A stretch of 45,702 nucleotides of DNA. It comes from Gemmatimonadota bacterium (GTDB lineage Bacteria > Gemmatimonadota > Gemmatimonadetes > Longimicrobiales > Gaopeijiaceae). Positions 17,701 through 24,078 of the stretch are shown here, one piece after another. Every line of letters begins with the position of its first letter. Positions within the stretch are counted from its first letter, which is position 1. Below the pieces are notes generated by a model. It did no database searches. It was not told the DNA's origin and saw nothing but the letters and a program-made list of their open reading frames with translations. The stretch spans positions 51,965 through 97,666 of the forward strand of contig JAPPNO010000010.1 in NCBI GenBank assembly GCA_028873845.1. Direction: 5' to 3'. Made by a program: the position numbers and the translations under genes.

Positions 17701-18595
17701 CGCCGCGTCGTCCGGTCCGGGCGTGGCCACGGCCTCGGTTTCGGGGTCCGCCGTCACGGTCCGCGCGATTGCGGCCGGAAGTGCGACGATCTCCGTGACC
17801 GCCCAGGATCCGGACGGTCTGACCGCGACGCAGCAGTTCGGCGTTGCGGTCGCGCGTAACGGTCCGGGGTTCCGGGACGACTTCAGTTCGTCGGCCAGCC
17901 TGGATGACTGGTCGCTGACCCGAGCCACCGCGGAAGTGAACAACGGTGTTCTCGAACTGACGAAGACGAATCCCGCCTACACCGGCACGGCCTCGCGGGT
18001 TCTGGCAAGTCCGATCACCTCGTGGACGCTCGCGATCAGGATGGGCCGTGAACAGGCATCCGATTCGGCCGTTGCCCTGGTCTGGCGCACGGGACACTCG
18101 CGGTACACGTTCGCCGGATTCCATATCATGGAGGACAACCACTACTTCCTGCTTGTCTATGACTCCGAGTCGAACTACTGGAATGCCATTGCCGATGCGT
18201 CCGGGACCTCGGATGCAATCCAGGCCGATGCCGGAGAACTGACTACCATCACAATTAGCTTCATCGACGGGCAGCTCCAGGGAGTGGCCGGTAGCACCGA
18301 GCTCTTCAACTACCAGACCAACAGCCTCGGCTCTGCCATCTTCGCGCGCGTGGGTTTCTCGGGCCCGGGCACCGCTGTGTGGCTGTTCGTCGACGGTGTG
18401 GGGGGAACCACCGGACTGTTCGACTGGGTCGACATCAGCGGTGATCCGGTCGGCAACAGTCTTCTCGCGGACGAATCGGCGGACGCGAGCATCATTGACG
18501 CGTCCCTGCATGCCGGCAGGGGACCGGATCTCATGATTCGGAGCGCCAGACCCGGTGGCGCTTCCCCTGTCCGCGAGGAGAGCGGGAACCGGTAG
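14750..18595 (+). CDS. Giant Ig-like/cadherin-like repeat lipoprotein with C-terminal lectin-like domain
   Basis: About 1281 residues from a TTG at 14750 (a longer frame begins at 14672). The leader contains a lipobox (VLVALVAACEDP). Eleven tandem domains follow, each with a core like IPEQTL-LGDTVTVDLSPYFDDPDGDALTYAA, then AVAKGTTTVTVTATDPEGL and a linker PNRPPGP. Asp-rich DPDGD motifs suggest calcium binding between domains. The C-terminal 240 residues form a different domain: DDFSSSASLDDWSLTRATAEVNNGVLELT, then beta-rich segments ending in WLFVDGVGG, as in concanavalin-A/LamG-like carbohydrate-binding folds. The protein probably extends from the outer membrane and binds glycans or other cells. 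It is a relative of the protein at 37588-42069 (opposite strand), which lacks the lectin-like end. Confidence 0.85.
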   Translation: MFKRPVGAGFGGRSGSRAFTPVLVALVAACEDPQPPAACSAIPEVTIHTGESATVTACFSDPNEDVLAYSVTSSNAGVAQASIAGTVITVRAAAPGRASVDVTATDPDGLQGQQSFQVIVPNRSPLANGTIPPITVAVGATDSVDATPWFTEPDGEALVYSATSSNPAVATVAVSDSTVRITAVAKGITTVAVTATDPGGLGTTQDFQTMVPNRQPVAAGTMPDRIVEVDEPVAVDLSPYFDDPDGDTLTYTARSSSPGLATVSATGSTPLITAVAKGTTTVTVTATDPESLEATQTFQSTIPNRPPGPRGTIPEQTLYLGDTVTVDLSPYFDDPDGDALTYAAASSNSGVAATVSGSTVTVTAVAKGTTTVSVTAMDPEGLDASQTFQSTIPNRPPGPTGTIPEQTLHLGDRVTVDLSPYFDDPDGDALTYAATSTDTAVATASVSGSTLAIAAVARGTTTVTVTATDPEGLDASQTFRSTIPNRPPGPIGTIPEQTPYLGDTVTVDLSPYFDDPDGDPLAYAAASSSAGVATVTVSGSTVTVAAVAKGTTTVTVTASDPEGLEAMQTFESRVPNRPPGPVGTFPDRTLHIGDTITADLSSHFDDPDGDPLTYTASSSHSVVAAAAVSGSTVTITAFSKGATTVTVTATDPEGLAATQSFGSTVPNRPPNPVGTVPDRTVRIGKTIAARLPSHFDDPDGDSLTYTAASSNTAVATVSVSGSSVTIAGVAVGSATITLTARDPDGLPATQQAGVTVRQANRAPRRTKNIPARTLAPGGTAVINASRHFDDPDGDDLTYGASTSNSDVARVSVSGSTVRVRAVGDGSATITVSARDPSGLTATQRAAVRVRANRAPQPAGTIPALELTPGETATIDASDYFDDPDGDALAYMTASSNSNVSTASVAGSIVTVTAVADGRATITVTAQDPGGLTAIQEAGVTVTQANRAPRSVGGIPPMAMAPGDTAAIDASGYFTDPDGDALAYAAASSGPGVATASVSGSAVTVRAIAAGSATISVTAQDPDGLTATQQFGVAVARNGPGFRDDFSSSASLDDWSLTRATAEVNNGVLELTKTNPAYTGTASRVLASPITSWTLAIRMGREQASDSAVALVWRTGHSRYTFAGFHIMEDNHYFLLVYDSESNYWNAIADASGTSDAIQADAGELTTITISFIDGQLQGVAGSTELFNYQTNSLGSAIFARVGFSGPGTAVWLFVDGVGGTTGLFDWVDISGDPVGNSLLADESADASIIDASLHAGRGPDLMIRSARPGGASPVREESGNR
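15663..17024 (+). repeat. Near-identical tandem coding repeats of about 273 bp
   Basis: Comparing the position of the GCAC-GATTCC-like box that begins each domain gives 15681, 15951, 16224, 16497 and 16770, a period of 273 bp (91 codons) with one 270-bp unit. Units 4-6 share long identical stretches, for example around the segment encoding DLSPYFDDPDGD. This points to recent unit duplication by unequal recombination. Confidence 0.75.
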
Positions 18596-18694
18596 GCGGT
18601 GTTCCGTTCCCAGCGGGTCACCGTCAACGCGGGTGAGCGAGCCAAGGTGCCCGCCTGTGGCTGAGGGCGGCGGGAACCGGCCGCCGGCACGGCG

Positions 18695-20257
18695 CTATTC
18701 GCCGGGCCACTCTGTTCGCGGCGATCTCACCATTGGCAGTCCTTCTCGCTCCGAATCCGCCGGCACCGGGTACCGCCCCATCTCCATACGCCTCTCCACC
18801 GCGGCCAGCACTTCCCTCCCCGCAGCGGTAATCCCATACCTCTGCATCCTGCTGGTGGGCTTGTCGGGGATCGTCATCTCGATCAATCCGGCATCCAGCA
18901 GCGGCCTGAGAACCCGGTTCCTGAACTTGGTGCGATTCGTTCGTCCCATGACTGCCATCAGTTCCGTCATGGGCCGTGCCGACAAGGATTCGCGGAGAAT
19001 CGCCACCTGGTCCCGACTTGGTCCCCACTTGGTCCCCACCTGGTCCCGGCCTGGTCCCTCGGAGGTTCCACCAGACCCCTCGCCCCGGTCGCGCAGACCC
19101 ACGCTCTCCAGGTAGACATCCGAGAACCTGAATTCGAACCCGAGACCGCCGGGCTCCAGCCGGATCTCCGGTTTCGGTGCCCCGGCTCTCCTGCAGGCGC
19201 GGAGAACGCGGTCGATCCCACGTCCCCATGACTCGATCTCGCCTGCCCAGAAGAAGGCGTTCGCAATGTCCGGGTTGTAGGGCTGCGAAGGGTGCGGGCC
19301 CAGCAGCTTCCCCAGCGTCCAGCCCTCGGGGAGAGAACCCGGATTGTAGATGCGCAGGCGGTCATCGTACACGCGAATCTGAATCGGGGCGGGAACCGCG
19401 TAGTCCCGGTGGACGACGGCGTTGAGGAGCGCTTCCCGCAGCGCCGGCTCGGGCATCGGATAGCTCTCCACCCTGTAGATCCCGTCGTAGCTGATGCCCG
19501 CCTTCAGGTACTTGAAGAGCAGCACTTCCAATGTCTTGTCGACCTGGGTGAAGAGATCGCCGGATATCACATCGTGGAAGCGCACGTCCCAGTCGTTTCG
19601 GAAGTAGCCGACCTTTACGTGCGCACCCGCCACGAACCGCTCCGGGTCGCGGTGGAACAGTAGAATCGCCGCCTTGGAGAGGTAGTCGGCGTGGGTGAGC
19701 CGCAACTTGTCGATGAGACCGGCGTCGTCCTCGGCGAGCGCGTCCCTCGAGAGCCTCCTCTCCTTGCCCGCCCGCTTGCGAAACCCCGCTATCGCCGCTG
19801 GATCGAGGTCGTCCAGCGACACCCGCGGATCAGGCATCCCGTCCCAGCACCTGCCGGTCTTCCCGAGCAGGAAGCGGTCGAGGGCGGGGCCTCGGAGGAC
19901 CTGGTTCGTGCTTCCGCTGCGCTGGTAGTAGACGCCGCGGTAGCTGATCGCCACGGGGTACGGTTCGACGACGATCCGAAGGTAGAGGACACCGTTATCC
20001 TCGCGAACGTCCATGGGGGCGACGATGCCGAGGAGGTCGCGGAGCTTGTTCGGCAGTTCCTCCAGCAAACGACTGCGCTCCCTGGCACCGACGCCGACGA
20101 CCCTGCCTTCGTCGTCGCGGCCGATCTCCAGCGTGCCGCCATCCGCGTTCGCGAAGGCGCACACCGTTTTCAGGTGGTCGTCACGCCAGGAGGCTTTCCA
20201 CTCAAGGTGCTGTCCTTCGCTTGAGCGGGTTCCTGCGGTCTCGCGGGAAGTCGTCAT
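18695..20257 (-). CDS. Schlafen/AlbA_2-domain ATPase-like protein with winged-helix C-terminus
   Basis: 520 residues from the ATG at 20257 (MTTSRETAGTRSSEGQHLEWKASW). N-terminal AlbA_2 (divergent AAA_4) domain: LEWKASW, CAFANADGGTLEIGRDDEGRVVGV, and YLRIVVEPYPVAISYRGVYYQRSGS. The middle carries the HATPase-type segment typical of this family (ALREALLNAVVHRDYAVPAPIQIRVYDDRLRIYNPG and GRGIDRVLRACRRAG). The C-terminus is a winged helix (LMAVMGRTNRTKFRNRVLRPLLDAGLIEMTIPDKPTSRMQRYGITAAGREV). Between the two is a low-complexity linker encoded by an 11-bp tandem repeat. Members are transcription regulators or defence-related proteins; the role here is unknown. It is divergent from the TetR gene, sharing an intergenic region of about 145 bases. 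Confidence 0.85.
   Translation of the reverse strand: MTTSRETAGTRSSEGQHLEWKASWRDDHLKTVCAFANADGGTLEIGRDDEGRVVGVGARERSRLLEELPNKLRDLLGIVAPMDVREDNGVLYLRIVVEPYPVAISYRGVYYQRSGSTNQVLRGPALDRFLLGKTGRCWDGMPDPRVSLDDLDPAAIAGFRKRAGKERRLSRDALAEDDAGLIDKLRLTHADYLSKAAILLFHRDPERFVAGAHVKVGYFRNDWDVRFHDVISGDLFTQVDKTLEVLLFKYLKAGISYDGIYRVESYPMPEPALREALLNAVVHRDYAVPAPIQIRVYDDRLRIYNPGSLPEGWTLGKLLGPHPSQPYNPDIANAFFWAGEIESWGRGIDRVLRACRRAGAPKPEIRLEPGGLGFEFRFSDVYLESVGLRDRGEGSGGTSEGPGRDQVGTKWGPSRDQVAILRESLSARPMTELMAVMGRTNRTKFRNRVLRPLLDAGLIEMTIPDKPTSRMQRYGITAAGREVLAAVERRMEMGRYPVPADSEREGLPMVRSPRTEWPGE
19005..19059 (-). repeat. Five 11-bp tandem repeats inside the AlbA_2 gene
   Basis: Plus-strand units are ACCTGGTCCCG, ACTTGGTCCCC, ACTTGGTCCCC, ACCTGGTCCCG and GCCTGGTCCCT. 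On the coding strand they give the linker DQVGTKWGPSRDQV. Because 11 is not a multiple of 3, gain or loss of one unit shifts the frame, which would cut off the winged-helix domain. Confidence 0.9.
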
Positions 20258-20363
20258 GCAGAGAAAGCTAACGCACCGGCGGTGGTCCCACGGCCACGAG
20301 CATTCCGGCGAGCATGCGAAACCGAACGGGGTCGGACCGGTGGACAGAGTCTCCCAAATCAAC

Positions 20364-20399
20364 GATACTATCTCATCTCATTCAAGATGATTGCGTATC
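20364..20399 (+). promoter_or_regulatory. TetR operator palindrome
   Basis: Two nested inverted repeats share one centre (20381.5): inner TCATCT (20373-20378) with AGATGA (20385-20390), outer GATAC (20364-20368) with GTATC (20395-20399). The 36-bp element ends 4 bases before the regulator's ATG at 20404 and lies in the divergent intergenic region, where it could control both the TetR operon and the AlbA_2 gene. Confidence 0.65.
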
Positions 20400-20403
20400 A
20401 TTC

Positions 20404-20964
20404 ATGGCGTTGGCGACGAAAGAACGAATCCTGGAGGGGGCGGCCCGGGCCCTCTCGGAGAGCCCGAACGCGACCGTGGACCGGATCGCGGCCGAAGCGC
20501 GGGTCGGACGGGCCACGGTTTTCCGCCATTTCGAGAGCCGTGCCGGGTTGCTGAGGGCGCTCGCGAGGCGGGCCGTCGCCGAAACGGACAGGGTGACCCG
20601 GCATGCCACCGCCCGGGCCTGCACGGCAACCGACGCGCTGAGATTGGCCACCAGGGCCGTCGTCGGCGCGGGCGAGTCCTTTCGATTCCTCGAAGCGGCC
20701 CCCGAGCTGGCCGACGAGCCGGAGATCGCCGGGGCCTACGACCGGCAGATGTCGGAGTTGGCGGAGCTGGTAAGGGCTTCGAGGAGGGAGGGTTTCATTC
20801 GTCCGGATGTCCCGCCGGCCTGGGTGGTGGCCGGCATCGACGGCTTGATATGGGCAGCGGCCCGGGCCGTCGGAAAGGGCGAGCTGGGCCGGGTTCAGGC
20901 GCAGGACCTCGTCTGGGACACGATCACGAGCGGACTATCGACCGTTGCAGCGAAGGAATCCTGA
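20404..20964 (+). CDS. TetR/AcrR-family transcription regulator
   Basis: 186 residues from the ATG at 20404; longer in-frame starts would run through the operator. The N-terminal helix-turn-helix is typical: ATKERILEGAARALSESPNATVDRIAAEARVGRATVFRHFESRAGLLRAL. The C-terminal ligand domain ends in the pattern WVVAGIDGLIWAAARAVGKGEL. The following membrane-protein gene starts just after its stop, so it probably represses its own operon through the palindrome directly upstream. The ligand is unknown; the downstream hydroxylase suggests a lipid or hydrophobic compound. Confidence 0.9.
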   Translation: MALATKERILEGAARALSESPNATVDRIAAEARVGRATVFRHFESRAGLLRALARRAVAETDRVTRHATARACTATDALRLATRAVVGAGESFRFLEAAPELADEPEIAGAYDRQMSELAELVRASRREGFIRPDVPPAWVVAGIDGLIWAAARAVGKGELGRVQAQDLVWDTITSGLSTVAAKES

Positions 20965-20965
20965 C

Positions 20966-21196
20966 ATGTCGAACCGCAAACCGAACCGGCTCTCCTTCCC
21001 GGCGCAGATCCTGGCGACGGGGATCATCGTGGGCGCGCTGGTCTGGGCCGCCAGGTCGGCCAGCTCCGAGGAGGACTCCAGGGCGTTCGACGAGGCGGCG
21101 GAGCAAACGCGGTATCAACTCGAAGGAGCCGCCCGAGGTATCGGCCGGGTGGACGATGCGGAGGACGAGGCCGGGGAACTGGAGGAACGCCCATGA
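20966..21196 (+). CDS. Small single-pass membrane protein
   Basis: 76 residues from the ATG at 20966 with GAAGGA upstream. One hydrophobic helix (ILATGIIVGALVWAAR, about residues 15-30) is followed by an acidic C-terminal tail (DDAEDEAGELEERP). Its stop overlaps the next start by 4 bases (ATGA), so it is coupled to the hydroxylase and could be an accessory or stabilising subunit. No family recognised. Confidence 0.7.
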   Translation: MSNRKPNRLSFPAQILATGIIVGALVWAARSASSEEDSRAFDEAAEQTRYQLEGAARGIGRVDDAEDEAGELEERP

Positions 21197-22074
21197 TCGA
21201 CGCAATCTCCAGAGCGCTCAACTGGGACGCGGTCCTGGGCTGGTTCTACGTACTGAACGACCTGAGCCTGGTGTACGTGATCGTCCCGTTCTTCTTCGTC
21301 GAGATGATCCGCTACGCGTTCGTGAAGCGCCTGAGCTTCGACGTCATCGGCGACTCGGTGGCGAACGTCATCACCTTCACCTGTTTCGTGGCCATCGAGT
21401 ACGCGCTCGGCATTCTCTTCGTCACCAAGCTCTACTTCTGGATCTACGAGAACTTCAGCCTGGCTCACCTGTCGCTGAACTGGGTCACGATCGTCACCTG
21501 TGTCCTGCTCGCCGATCTCACGTACTACTGGGATCACCGCCTGATGCACAGGATCGGGGTCGGGTGGGCCACCCACACCGTTCACCACAGCTCACCCCAC
21601 TTCAACATGTCGGTGGCCTACCGCTTCGGTCCCCTCGACGCGGTGTTCCCGCTCCTGTTCTCCTTTCCGATCGTCATGCTGGGATACCACCCGATCCTGG
21701 TGCTCCTCTCCGAGGTCCTCGTCCAGCAGTTCCAGGCGATCCTGCACACCGAGGTCATCAGGAAGCTGCCGCGGCCCGTCGAGTTCCTGTTCAACACGCC
21801 CTCCCACCACCGGGTGCACCATGGTTCGAACAGGCAGTACTGGGACAGGAACTACGCGGGCATGCTCATCATCTGGGACCGCATGTTCGGCACCTTCGAG
21901 CCGGAGGTCGAGCGGGTCGTGTACGGCATCGAGCAACCGCTCAACTCGAACAACCCCATCAAGGTGTTCCTGCACGGGATCCAGCGTCTGATTGTGAAGG
22001 TCTTCCGTACGAGAGGGGTGAGGAACAAGCTGCGGGTGCTGGTCAAGCCTCCCGATTGGAGTGCGTTGGAGTAG
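21193..22074 (+). CDS. Fatty acid hydroxylase/sterol desaturase-family enzyme
   Basis: 293 residues. The three His boxes of the di-iron integral-membrane hydroxylases are complete: DHRLMHR (His115, His119), HTVHH (128-132) and HHRVHH (205-210), with a further conserved His near 185 (ILHTEVIRKL). Four hydrophobic stretches lie around them. Such enzymes hydroxylate or desaturate lipids, sterols or carotenoids in the membrane using O2. Start overlaps the small membrane protein gene; expression is probably under the TetR regulator. The C-terminus runs into the convergent relic at 22043. Confidence 0.9.
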   Translation: MIDAISRALNWDAVLGWFYVLNDLSLVYVIVPFFFVEMIRYAFVKRLSFDVIGDSVANVITFTCFVAIEYALGILFVTKLYFWIYENFSLAHLSLNWVTIVTCVLLADLTYYWDHRLMHRIGVGWATHTVHHSSPHFNMSVAYRFGPLDAVFPLLFSFPIVMLGYHPILVLLSEVLVQQFQAILHTEVIRKLPRPVEFLFNTPSHHRVHHGSNRQYWDRNYAGMLIIWDRMFGTFEPEVERVVYGIEQPLNSNNPIKVFLHGIQRLIVKVFRTRGVRNKLRVLVKPPDWSALE

Positions 22075-22457
22075 GGGACAGTGCGCCCGGCCATGGATGC
22101 CGGCTCAGGGTGAGGAGGTCCATGTCGTCCTTTTCGGTCACGTACAGCGAGGCGCGGCCGGCACCGACGATGGTCTGGTTCGGCCCAACGAGAATGGTTC
22201 CCCGCAACGCCCCGGTCCGGTCCACCATGTCGTAGCGGTTCTCCGGATGGTCGGCCGATCGTGTTCGGTTGATCAGCAGCATGCCGTCCGGCGCCGGGCG
22301 CAACGCGATGCCGTTCGGGGCGATCCGGCGCCAATCCACGCGGTACAGATCGGGATCGGCCACGGCGAATCGGGGGAGCAAGCAGCGGCGAGAAGCAGGA
22401 GACTGCATGTGGTGGCGGAGAGGGTGGGGGGTTGGTGGGCTTCGTTCGGGGTTTCAT
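22043..22457 (-). pseudogene. Relic of a six-bladed propeller lipoprotein
   Basis: The longest frame (22408 down) ends in typical last-blade sequence: APDGMLLINRTRS, RYDMVDRTGALRGTILVGPNQTIVGAGRASLYVTEKDDMDLLTLSR. Just upstream, in another frame, lies a lipoprotein leader (TTCSLLLLAAACSPDS), and the only ATG with a ribosome-binding-like AAGG (22457) is in a third frame, separated by a C-rich run. Leader and last blade are thus joined with about 250 codons missing and the frame broken twice. It overlaps the end of the hydroxylase gene by about 30 bases, tail to tail. Confidence 0.55.
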
Positions 22458-22539
22458 GCGCTCTTGCCTTTCGCTAATGCTTCCGCCTGGTGAGGACGGC
22501 CGACGGCCTCCAACACTCCCAGGCTCTTGGGGGTGCCTC

Positions 22540-23976
22540 CTACCTCCTCCTTCTTCGCCGCTTCCGCCGCTGCTTGCGACTCAGCCTCTTCTTCCCTCCC
22601 CCACCCTTCCGCATCTTCCCCAGCTCCGGCTCCGACCCAGGCACTTCCGGCCGGCCCGCCTCCGCACCTTCAAGCTCCGACGACACCAACCCCAGGAAAC
22701 TTCGCATTCCCCCGAGGACCCAGCCCAACTCCTCCCACCGGCGGTTCACATCCAACACGAGTTTGGCCAGCACACCCGCCTTGGCCCACCGCTGCCGGTG
22801 AATCCGCAGGAACCTCGCCCTTGGAGGCTCATCCGTCACCCCCAGACCCGCGAAGCGCTTGAAGCTGAGGCGGTCATGAAGCAGAAGCTCCAGATGCTCG
22901 TCCGAAAGATCGTAGATCGCTCCCAACAGGATGGACTTGAACATGACAAGCGCATCGTTGAGGTCCAGCGGGTCGCGGTCCCGGAACAGGTCCTCCCCGC
23001 TCATTCGCGAGGCTTCCAGGGGCGCCCGGAAGAGCTCCCAGGGAACGGCGGCATCGAGCTTGGCCAATGACGGCGTGGTATTGGACGAAGTGTTCAACAG
23101 TCTGTCCAGGTGTTCGTGCGCCTCGGCGATCTCGAGGTCGGCGAAGGAGATCTGCCGGGAATCCCCGGCCGCGTCGCGCAATTGGGCCAGCGACACGACC
23201 GTCCCGCCACCCGCCCATCCGCACACCGGCTCGGTCTCGGGTTCGGACCTGGCCCCGGGCATGAAGACCGCGTCGCGGACCACGGTCACGCGGTGGCCAT
23301 GCGAGAGCAGACCTTCGACGATGCGGGCCACCGTGCCATCCCAGGCGACCCCGGCAACGATGATCTCCAGGGGCCCGTAGTGCGCGTCCTCCACGGCGGC
23401 CAGGAGGGCTTCGCACTCCGAGTGCTCTTCAAAGCCGCCGCCGGGCTTCCTGTGTGCAACCACGGCCCGCCCCCGCGCCGCAGCATGGTATCCCAGGTTC
23501 TCCGCCCGTTCGTCGTCCGCGTTCCGCTCCAGCACCAGGGGATCCGGGGGGCGAATGGCGTCGATCAGCAATGCACGCCCGTGTTCTTCGCCGTCCGGCG
23601 AATGTTCCTCACGGTCCTGGTCGGAGGTTCCGGCAGCGGGGCCGGAGCCGTGCGCGGCAATCCCGGAGTCCGGGGCGCGGGGCCAGTGTTGCGTGTATAC
23701 CAGGAAGGGGCACTGCCGCGCCATCCACTCGACGGCCCGCGTCAACGTGGCGGCCGCCTCGGAGGGGGTCACCTCGATCTGGTCGTTGCCGCCCCCGACG
23801 ACGCGGCACCGGGTACCCGCGTCCAGGAAGCCGCGCTGGGCGTCAACGATCCAGCCGACGCGGACGGGATCGACGCCGGCCCACCGGTCCGAGGGGCGTT
23901 CGCTTGCCGAGTCGGCGCCCGCAGGGGTTCCGGAAATGGGCGTGCTGTCGGTGCGGGAGTCCTCGCTATGGGTCAT
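22540..23976 (-). CDS. Nicotinamidase-fold protein lacking catalytic Cys, fused to IS5 transposase N-domain
   Basis: 478 residues from the ATG at 23976 (a TTG at 24012 is also open). Residues about 35-260 have the isochorismatase/nicotinamidase pattern: VGWIVDAQRGFLD (Asp45), a Lys in VVAHRKPGG, and GVAWDGTVARIVEG where the family has VATDxCV; the catalytic Cys is replaced by Thr, so hydrolase activity is not expected. Residues about 300-410 match the N-terminal DUF772 domain of IS5/IS4-type transposases: LNDALVMFKSILLGAIYDLSDEHLELLLHDRLSFKRFAGLG and HRQRWAKAGVLAKLVLDVNRRWEELG. The DDE catalytic part is absent. The end is a basic tail of Lys and Arg (KKRLSRKQRRKRRRRRR). The frame is intact across all three parts. 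It follows the GreA/B-fusion gene by about 100 bases on the same strand and may be its partner. Function unknown. Confidence 0.75.
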   Translation of the reverse strand: MTHSEDSRTDSTPISGTPAGADSASERPSDRWAGVDPVRVGWIVDAQRGFLDAGTRCRVVGGGNDQIEVTPSEAAATLTRAVEWMARQCPFLVYTQHWPRAPDSGIAAHGSGPAAGTSDQDREEHSPDGEEHGRALLIDAIRPPDPLVLERNADDERAENLGYHAAARGRAVVAHRKPGGGFEEHSECEALLAAVEDAHYGPLEIIVAGVAWDGTVARIVEGLLSHGHRVTVVRDAVFMPGARSEPETEPVCGWAGGGTVVSLAQLRDAAGDSRQISFADLEIAEAHEHLDRLLNTSSNTTPSLAKLDAAVPWELFRAPLEASRMSGEDLFRDRDPLDLNDALVMFKSILLGAIYDLSDEHLELLLHDRLSFKRFAGLGVTDEPPRARFLRIHRQRWAKAGVLAKLVLDVNRRWEELGWVLGGMRSFLGLVSSELEGAEAGRPEVPGSEPELGKMRKGGGGKKRLSRKQRRKRRRRRR

Positions 23977-24078
23977 TTGGGCCAGGATGCGTGTGGGCGG
24001 TGTTCGGGGCAACAGGCATCAAGGTGTCCCCGTCTGTCGGTGTCAAGGCAGGACCGCCTTTAGCCGGAAGCCGATTGA

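Noticed and set aside
20391-22235. Long plus-strand frame across the TetR and hydroxylase genes
   Set aside because: Out-of-frame shadow; the other frames carry complete TetR and three-His-box hydroxylase sequences.
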